Assembly: GCA_025201865.1 (NCBI GenBank)
Contig: MU602743.1
Coordinates: 6,834-24,737 of the forward strand
DNA from: Ramicandelaber brevisporus
Taxonomy: Eukaryota; Kickxellomycota; Ramicandelaberales; Ramicandelaberaceae
Direction of reading: 5' to 3'
Length of the DNA: 17,904 nucleotides
Shown here in pieces: positions 1 to 6,000 of the stretch; the stretch's first letter is position 1, and each line of letters opens with the position of its first letter. The translations under genes were made by a program, and so were the position numbers. The notes beneath the pieces are model-generated. The model was not told the DNA's origin. It did not search any database and saw nothing but the letters and a program-made list of their open reading frames with translations.

Positions 1-601
1 CAAGTTCGAGCTGTCTGGCATTGCGCCAGCTCCACGCGGTGTGCCACAGATCGAGGTCACCTTCGACGTCGATGCCAACGGTATCCTGAACATCACTGCC
101 GTCGACAAGGCCACCAACAAGTCCAACAAGATCACCATCACCAACGACAAGGGCCGCCTGTCGAAGGAGGACATTGAGCGCATGGTGTCCGACGCCGAGA
201 AGTACAAGGCCGAGGACGAGGCTGTCGCAGCTCGCGTGTCTGCCCGCAACGGTCTGGAGTCGTACGCCTACAACCTGCGCAACACTCTGAACGACGAAAA
301 GGCTGCCGCCGCCATGGACGCTGCCGACAAGGAGAAGCTGCAGAGCGCCGTCGACGACACCATCAAGTGGCTCGACGCTTCGCACGAGGCCTCCAAGGAG
401 GAGTACGAGTCTCAGCAGAAGGAGCTCGAGAGCGTTGCCAACCCAATCATGCAGCGCTTCTACCAGTCGGCTGGCGGTGCTGGCGGTGCTGGCGGCATGC
501 CAGGCGGTATGCCAGGCGGCTTCCCAGGCTCCGGCCCAGCTCCAGGCAGCGCCGGTGCTGCCGGTGGCGGTGACGGCCCAACCATCGAGGAGGTCGACTA
601 A
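1..601 (+). CDS. Cytosolic Hsp70 chaperone, C-terminal fragment (5' end outside window)
   Basis: This is the end of a heat shock protein 70, an ATP-driven chaperone of the cytosol and nucleus. The reading frame is open from base 2, so 199 residues are visible and the ATPase domain lies outside the window. The first part ([26 protein letters not shown]) is the last strand region of the substrate-binding beta domain. It is followed by the helical lid ([16 protein letters not shown], then a long charged helix up to NPIMQRFYQ). The tail has GGMP-type repeats ([13 protein letters not shown]) and ends in GPTIEEVD. The terminal EEVD is the docking site for TPR co-chaperones such as Hop/Sti1 and marks the cytosolic class rather than the ER or mitochondrial forms. 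Codon use is strongly biased: codons mostly end in C and all ten prolines are CCA, as in a highly expressed gene. The stop is TAA. Identification is very secure; the exact paralogue is not. Confidence 0.97.
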   Translation, partial: KFELSGIAPAPRGVPQIEVTFDVDANGILNITAVDKATNKSNKITITNDKGRLSKEDIERMVSDAEKYKAEDEAVAARVSARNGLESYAYNLRNTLNDEKAAAAMDAADKEKLQSAVDDTIKWLDASHEASKEEYESQQKELESVANPIMQRFYQSAGGAGGAGGMPGGMPGGFPGSGPAPGSAGAAGGGDGPTIEEVD

Positions 602-677
602 TTCTGTTAAGCGATCACTGTCTGCCTTAAAAGTAATGCCCTTTAATGCGCGCCATGTTTTCCACCACTTTAAACCG

Positions 678-695
678 TATATATAGTATATATAG
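678..695 (+). promoter_or_regulatory. Perfect 9-bp duplication TATATATAG-TATATATAG
   Basis: Two head-to-tail copies of TATATATAG lie 77 bases after the Hsp70 stop. Two readings fit. In yeast-type 3' processing TATATA is the efficiency element, which would make this part of the Hsp70 3' end. It could instead be a TATA box for a transcript running into the repeat-rich leader of the gene at 1743. The sequence alone does not decide; the position close behind a stop favours 3' processing. Confidence 0.4.
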
Positions 696-715
696 ATTCT
701 CGATGCAGCTCGATG

Positions 716-827
716 CAGACATGCCAGCTGTAGCTGTAGTAGACGTGGCTGTAGCTGTCGTAGACGTAGCTGTGGTAGTAGTCGCAGTCGCAGTATCTGT
801 ATCTGTAGCAGTATCTGTGGCAGCCGT
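716..827 (+). repeat. Degenerate GTAGCT/GTATCT hexamer-like tandem repeat
   Basis: The stretch is built from imperfect short units such as GCTGTA, GTAGAC, GTCGCA and GTATCT in head-to-tail order, with period 3 to 6. It forms the first block of a repeat mosaic that runs to base 1727. An ATG-started open frame covers it (646-960, 104 residues), but the product is almost pure Val/Ala/Asp followed by Cys/Phe/Leu runs. I therefore treat the frame as a by-product of the repeat. Confidence 0.6.
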
Positions 828-890
828 GGTTGCCTCTCGTCTGTGCAAGAGCGCCGTCGCTTTGTTGTCTTTTGTTTTGTTTTCACCCCG

Positions 891-925
891 TTTCTGCTTC
901 TGCCTCTGCTTCTGCCTCTGCTTTT
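891..925 (+). repeat. TTCTGCCTCTGC 12-bp tandem repeat
   Basis: Alternating CTTCTGC and CTCTGC units give roughly three copies of a 12-bp pyrimidine-rich motif. This is the second block of the repeat mosaic between Hsp70 and the membrane-protein gene. No gene is associated with it. Confidence 0.6.
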
Positions 926-1115
926 TGTGCTCAGCTCGTTTGCTGCCTCCGCTTCCTTAGTGTGTGCAAGCGCTGGAGACATCATTTGAGATGCACTAAC
1001 CATTGCACACGGATTTCCCCGTCCATCTCTCGAATGCAAGCTGGCGCAGCGCCAGTGTTCTGCTGCGAATGCCTCTGTGCTTGGCCCGTCGTTCCTCCCC
1101 TTTTGACGGAGCCTG

Positions 1116-1448
1116 CTCATTGTGCATTGTGCATTGTCCATTGTTCATCGTTCGCTATCCACTTTCCATCTTTTTCATTGCTCATTCCTCAGTGCTCATT
1201 CCTCAGTGCTCGCTTTTCGTTGTCCACCGTCCGCTTTTTTCTTCTTCTTCTTTTCATTGTTCAGTGGCCATCGCCCATCGTCTACCTTCATTGCCCACTG
1301 CCCATTCCACATTGTTCATTGTTCGCTGCTCATAGTTCGCTGCTCAGTGCTCACCATCTACTTTTTCAATTCTCAGTGCTCATTGCTCACTGCTCATTAC
1401 ACAGTGTTCACTACAGACTGTCCATTGCCCATTGCTCATTGCTCACGC
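1116..1448 (+). repeat. Degenerate heptamer tandem array, consensus YYCATTG
   Basis: Reading in steps of seven gives CTCATTG, TGCATTG, TGCATTG, TCCATTG, TTCATCG, TTCGCTA and so on. The phase is held in long runs, notably 1116-1171, 1174-1236, 1253-1280, 1287-1356 and 1372-1448, with short pyrimidine spacers between them (for example CTTCTTCTTC near 1241). Frequent variants are CTCAGTG, CCCATTG, CTCACTG and TTCGCTG. About 40 units are recognisable. Because seven is not a multiple of three and the unit makes no stop codon, all + frames stay open and read as the same peptide cycle (F-I-V-H-C-S-L). That explains the overlapping long open frames here (830-1681, 1003-1335, 1122-1511). The array is strongly pyrimidine-rich on the + strand and lies in the leader side of the gene at 1743. 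Confidence 0.85.
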
Positions 1449-1460
1449 CGCCTTTCCAAG

Positions 1461-1528
1461 TTCCTCTCCCGCCGCAGTTTCCCTCCCGCCGCAGTTCCTC
1501 TTCCGGCGTAGTTCCTCTTCCCGGTATA
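1461..1528 (+). repeat. 17-bp tandem repeat, four copies
   Basis: Four head-to-tail 17-base units start at 1461, 1478, 1495 and 1512. The unit is TTCCTCTCCCGCCGCAG with point differences; the fourth copy is the most divergent and ends GGTATA. The block follows the heptamer array after a 12-base gap and is again pyrimidine-rich on the + strand. Confidence 0.85.
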
Positions 1529-1607
1529 CTTCTCTTTCTGTTCCTCCTTCACCACAACAGCCATCTTTCTATCTGCACGCAGCTACGTTTCCGATTCACA
1601 GTCTGCA

Positions 1608-1727
1608 TCGGCGTCTATTTGTCATCATCGGCGCCTACTTATCATAATCGGCGTCTATTTATCATCACCGGCGTCTACTGACCAGTACCGACATCCACTT
1701 ACCATTCCCAACGTCTCTCAACCATTG
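1608..1727 (+). repeat. 20-bp tandem repeat, six copies, just upstream of a start codon
   Basis: Six head-to-tail 20-base units begin at 1608, 1628, 1648, 1668, 1688 and 1708. The first is TCGGCGTCTATTTGTCATCA. The first three copies are close to one another; copies four to six diverge progressively toward the gene, the last being CCAACGTCTCTCAACCATTG. The array ends 15 bases before the ATG at 1743, so it must lie in the promoter or 5' leader of that gene. Confidence 0.88.
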
Positions 1728-1742
1728 CAGACAGAACATCCC

Positions 1743-2789
1743 ATGAGCTATCTCAATCGCTCGATAGCGGACTCTGGCAGCCGGCAGCCGCGCTTGGCCC
1801 GCGTGGATAACCACGCCGCTGCCATAGATCTCATGGATGCCGATGTAGACTATGTGGACTATGTGTCTCCATCTTCGTCTTCACCTCCACATCCATCATC
1901 ATCTCCACACCCATCTCCATCATCTCCATCTCCGCGTCCATCTGCACCCTCGTCTTCGTTGTATCCCGCCTCGATGAATGTCGCAGCGCCTGCTCCCACG
2001 CAGTGGAGAGACGGCAGCGCCAGGCTGATCGACTCCATCTACGAGCCGGCGCATTCGCAGCCACAGCCACAGCAACAGTCACCTGCAGCATCCAGCTACG
2101 CAAAGCCTAGTGGTAGCGGAAGCAGTGGCAGTGGCGGCGGGTCTGCACAGCCATCTGCGATCCGTCGTCACCATCACAGCCAGCACAGCCAGCACAGCCA
2201 CCACAACCAGCACAACCAGCACAATCATCACAACCAGCACAGCAATCACAGCCCCGCCTCGCTGTCGCCAGCAGCCGGCAGATCCGATCGGCTCGGCAGG
2301 ACGCTTGACCAGACGGTGCTTGACTCCAAGGCTCGGCAGGTGGAGTTCATCCAGGACGACGTCAAGGCGCTCGCTGCGCACGCTAACGCGGTCCAGCTCG
2401 ACCACGCAATCTTCCGGCGCCGCGCTGGGCTTGTCTGGAAGGCTGGCGGGTTCCTGCTGGCGCTGCTGCTGGCGCTTGCGGTGGCCGAGCTGGCGCTTGT
2501 TGTCCGGATCTCGAGCACATTGACCACATTGAACACATTGGCTGCCATGAACCAGTCGGCCGGCGCACACCTGACCACCACGCCGAGTGCTAGTGCTAGT
2601 GCTAGTGCTAGTGTTAGTGTTAGCGCCGCTCCAAGCATCTCTAGCAGTGGCAGTGCTACATCGAGCACACCGTCCAGCACATCCACGGCGGCAACAGCCT
2701 CGACATCAAGCCAGCCAACCAATACTGCATTGACCATGGTTCCCGGCGTCACAGTCGACGGCACAGTCACCGCGACTGCTTCGTCCTGA
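1743..2789 (+). CDS. Single-pass membrane protein with Ser/Thr-rich tail, unrecognised
   Basis: A 348-residue protein that I do not recognise. The first ATG (MSYLNRS) is at 1743; the open frame extends six codons upstream only to a TTG, so the ATG is used. The N-terminal 175 residues are low complexity: Ser/Pro runs (about 43-72), Gly/Ser (about 123-134), and a His/Gln/Asn/Ser block (about 142-169) made by a 9-bp DNA repeat. Residues about 178-224 are charged and helix-like. One hydrophobic segment follows (about 228-254, with LLALLLALAVAELALVV). Arg-Arg-Arg just before it suggests that the N-terminus is cytoplasmic and the C-terminus outside. The last 90 residues are Ser/Thr/Ala-rich, including SASASASASVSVS, and could be heavily O-glycosylated. 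No signal peptide or catalytic motif is visible. A surface sensor or wall-linked protein of inverted topology is an inference only. The stop is TGA. Base use is biased enough that I believe it is a gene, but without a known family. Confidence 0.68.
   Translation: MSYLNRSIADSGSRQPRLARVDNHAAAIDLMDADVDYVDYVSPSSSSPPHPSSSPHPSPSSPSPRPSAPSSSLYPASMNVAAPAPTQWRDGSARLIDSIYEPAHSQPQPQQQSPAASSYAKPSGSGSSGSGGGSAQPSAIRRHHHSQHSQHSHHNQHNQHNHHNQHSNHSPASLSPAAGRSDRLGRTLDQTVLDSKARQVEFIQDDVKALAAHANAVQLDHAIFRRRAGLVWKAGGFLLALLLALAVAELALVVRISSTLTTLNTLAAMNQSAGAHLTTTPSASASASASVSVSAAPSISSSGSATSSTPSSTSTAATASTSSQPTNTALTMVPGVTVDGTVTATASS
2172..2251 (+). repeat. 9-bp CACAGCCAG-type repeat coding His/Gln/Ser/Asn
   Basis: An in-frame nine-base unit (CACAGCCAG, CACAACCAG and variants with CAT or AAT) is repeated about nine times inside the membrane-protein gene. 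It encodes H-S-Q and H-N-Q triplets. It lies in the predicted cytoplasmic part. Confidence 0.75.
2586..2621 (+). repeat. AGTGCT hexamer repeat coding Ala-Ser
   Basis: Four AGTGCT units are followed by two AGTGTT units, in frame, giving the SASASA...SVSV stretch in the predicted outer tail of the membrane protein. The T-for-C change was copied into two neighbouring units, which suggests slippage after the mutation. Confidence 0.8.
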
Positions 2790-2907
2790 CCTCATTCAGC
2801 CGACAAGTAGACCATGCAATAGACTAGGAAACAGAGCACATAGGAGGTAGCAGGCGGCTGGTCTGTCTTACCTTGTTTATATGTGTCTCTTTTACTTTAA
2901 TTCTACT

Positions 2908-2913
2908 TTTATT
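2908..2913 (-). terminator. Candidate AATAAA poly(A) signal for the large minus-strand gene
   Basis: AATAAA on the minus strand lies about 180 bases beyond the stop of the gene at 3096-8996. It is the only copy of this hexamer I see on that strand in the gap. The whole gap 2790-3095 is AT-rich, holds the 3' ends of two converging genes and shows no other gene. Confidence 0.35.
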
Positions 2914-3064
2914 TGCAACTTTGAACTGTGGATTCGATCTTTCAACTGAGCTTTCTTTAATGTCAATAGTTAAACGTTTATATTAGAGTAAATGAAAGAA
3001 ATAGTTAATGGTAGATCAATATAGGGTACAAATAGAGAGAATACGGGAGAAAGTGAGCAAATAG

Positions 3065-3070
3065 AATAAA
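3065..3070 (+). terminator. Candidate AATAAA poly(A) signal for the membrane-protein gene
   Basis: AATAAA on the plus strand lies about 275 bases after the stop at 2789 and only 26 bases from the end of the opposing gene. If both this signal and the minus-strand one near 2910 are used, the two convergent mRNAs overlap by more than 150 bases. An earlier, non-canonical site is also possible. Confidence 0.3.
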
Positions 3071-3095
3071 TTAAGTTGATGAAGTACGATCTTGA

Positions 3096-6000
3096 TTAAG
3101 TGTCGCCGTTGCCGCTACTAATGAAGATGCTTTTAAAGAGAGGTCGATTGAATGCTGTCGAAGTGAATTCTACGCCATTGAGCAACTCTTCAATAAAATC
3201 AAATGGTTTCATAATATCCATGCTAAACACATTGTGTATGCCGCCAGTGTATGCGCTACGGTACGAGAGCACGCTGCTCATCCTATCACCTTCTACCATT
3301 GTAGCAGCCGCGGACATCAGCGACTCATTTGTGTGGCGCATTTGCAGTTGTATTTGCATTTGCAGTTGTTGCTGCTGTTGTAGACGATCATGAGGATGAT
3401 TATATCGAGCCATGATTATCTCATATCGGTACTTTTCATATTCATCTCTTTGCAGCGGTGTTTGAATATCAACATCAATGGGTCTGATTGGCCACTTTGA
3501 CAGCCATTTAATACGATGTCTCCACGGCTCTTTGCAGGTCAGACACAGCTTTGATTTCGCAGTGCATTCAAAGCAGCCATAGCTGTGGCCACACGGTGTT
3601 GCGGTAAAGTTGATAAACTTGCCTTCGCCTTTACACAATGGACACGGAATTTGTGGATGTGCTCGAACAAACAGAAATATACACAGCGGAACAGAGGGAT
3701 GTTGAAGCATCTTTGTGGAGATGACATTGTAAACAATGCTGGCTGTGTTGGCAAGGATCCGACGAGCGACTTCGTACTTGGCTGCTGATGGTAATTTAAC
3801 CATCTGAGCAAAGTGATACGGCAAATCGATAAAGTCGTCGGATAAAAGGCTTGGAGGTGTAGTTCCAGTTGCAAACATGCTGGTCAGTTGAGTTGCAATC
3901 TCGAGTGATGGGAGCAGCGGTGATGATGGTGCCTCGTTGTCTTCTTGGTCATCGCTTTCACCATCATAAGATGATATGCGACGAACTTCCGGACTAGTGA
4001 GGCGGCTGGTGGCTTGGCTGATGTTTGTCATGGCTGATGCTATTGATGTTGTTCGGTGTAAATCAGGCATTGAATTCCGCATGGCTTGTCTCATTAGTAT
4101 CACCTCTCTAAACTTGGTTTTAGTTTCTTCCACCACTTCCTCAGAGTTAATCTCACAATATAGCTTCCAAGCCTCACTAGTGCCACGCACATCTGACATG
4201 CTAACCATCTCTGCCATTTTTCGTACAACCCGTTTATCAGAGTGTCTGTCCAGCTCTGGCTTCATGGCAGCCATCGCCAGCATTGGCATTGTGCATTCCA
4301 CATACAGTTTCTCCTTCTTGTCAGTTGGCCAACTAACTTGCACCAATGATTCTTTCAACCCAAATAGTAACTTTATTAACTTTGAGGATGATTGTGGTAG
4401 TGCACTGTATTCAATCATTTCAAATATATCCATATATCTTCTGACACTCTCTTTACTTGAATCATACGACACCACTGCTGTTTCGAATACAGTTTCTGGA
4501 GTTGGCAATGCCTTTGTTCTGAAATGAACATCGTGTTTCTGCTCCAATTTAAGTGGTCTGCCAAGCATTGACTTTGTTTTTGTTATAAACTTATTCAGTG
4601 ATTCAAACATTCCACCATCGTTGATACCAAATGCCAGTTTCAGAATTTCATCCATTGCATAATCACCACTGACTCGATGCAGGTTGCCAGATGTGTACTG
4701 CTCAATAAGAGACAGCAGCTTGTAGCAAATGAGACAAGTTGGCTTTGGCAGTGCATCGTTGTATTTGCGATGCTGGAATTGATGAGATGCACACGACTCA
4801 CAAAAGTGAAAGCCGCAGTGAGAGCACTCAACGCGAGCTTCAATATCAACTCGTGAAAATGGATCAGAGTCAAAGCTAGTACTAACGTCACTCGTGCTCG
4901 TATTGGCAGTGACTGCGGCTGCGGCGGCTGCTGTTGCTGTGGCAATTTCATCAGCAGTTGGACTTGATGGCAAAACTATTGTCTCTGAGCTGGCATTGAG
5001 ACTCGGCAATAGTGACTGTGTACGAATTCGTTTGAAACAAATGTAGCATACTGGGAATCGAACTGCGCTAAGCGATGCTGGTCTCGTCAGATATTTACTA
5101 CTGGTGCTACTGCTGCTGGCGCTGGTGCTATTGCTGCTACGACTGTTGCCACGAATAAGATTGTTGTTTGCATCGACATTGATAGTGTTTATTGATGCTG
5201 TAGATGCATATGTGAGACTAGCCAAGCGGTTGACATCGAGTGCGCTCTGAGAAGAAGAATGAACTGAGCCGCTGTAAACTTTACTACGGTTTGATGGCAT
5301 GTTATGTATTTTGGTAGAATCAAAGTTGACATACTCATCTAATTTGCCAAATGCAATTCCAGGACTGGCTTCGCGTGGATACACTCGTTTCTTCATCATA
5401 GTCATGCGCTGGGCGAACAAATCATAATATGCATATGGATCAATATCTTCATGCTGGCTGAATTCTGGTTCATAAATTGGTTCCTCTTCATATTGCTGGT
5501 GCACTGGTGGAGGTGGCAGTGGAGGAGGAGGAGGAAGATGGTCAGTCACTGCTGTGACACTGGAGATGCTGGGCAAAGTGGCTTGATTATTCGGAGCTGT
5601 ATTTGTTGTAGTTGGTGTGCCTTGTTCTGAGGTAACTCGACTGTGCGGCGACTGCGGCGGTGTCTGAAGAGACAGAGGCTGTTGCACTGGTAGTGGAGGC
5701 GGCAGTGGTGGAGGCTGAGGTATCAAGTGCACTGGCTGATATGGTGGCTGAGGCATTGGCTGCTGTTGAGGAGGAGGAGGAGGAGAGTTGTGTGCTGACT
5801 GTGATTGTTCTCTAGCTCGACGTTCAACTTGGGAGACGGGGCGTGGTGGAACCGGGGCATTAATACGAACTCGCCCATCACTGTTACCTGGCGTTGAAGA
5901 TTCGATTGGTCTCGTGCTCCACATGTCTCGGTTTGAATTCAATGTTCTACCTGCTGAATGCTCAGAGATGGGTTGCATGAAAGGCGGTGGAGGCAGTGGT

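Noticed and set aside
646-960. 104-codon ATG frame after Hsp70
   Set aside because: The product is Val/Ala/Asp and Cys/Phe/Leu low complexity that mirrors the underlying short repeats. It shows no domain and overlaps likely Hsp70 3' sequence.
830-1681. 283-codon open frame rich in Cys, His, Ser and Leu
   Set aside because: It begins at TTG, not ATG, and its length is explained by the stop-free heptamer array. Other frames over the same bases give similar peptides, so there is no sign of a selected frame.
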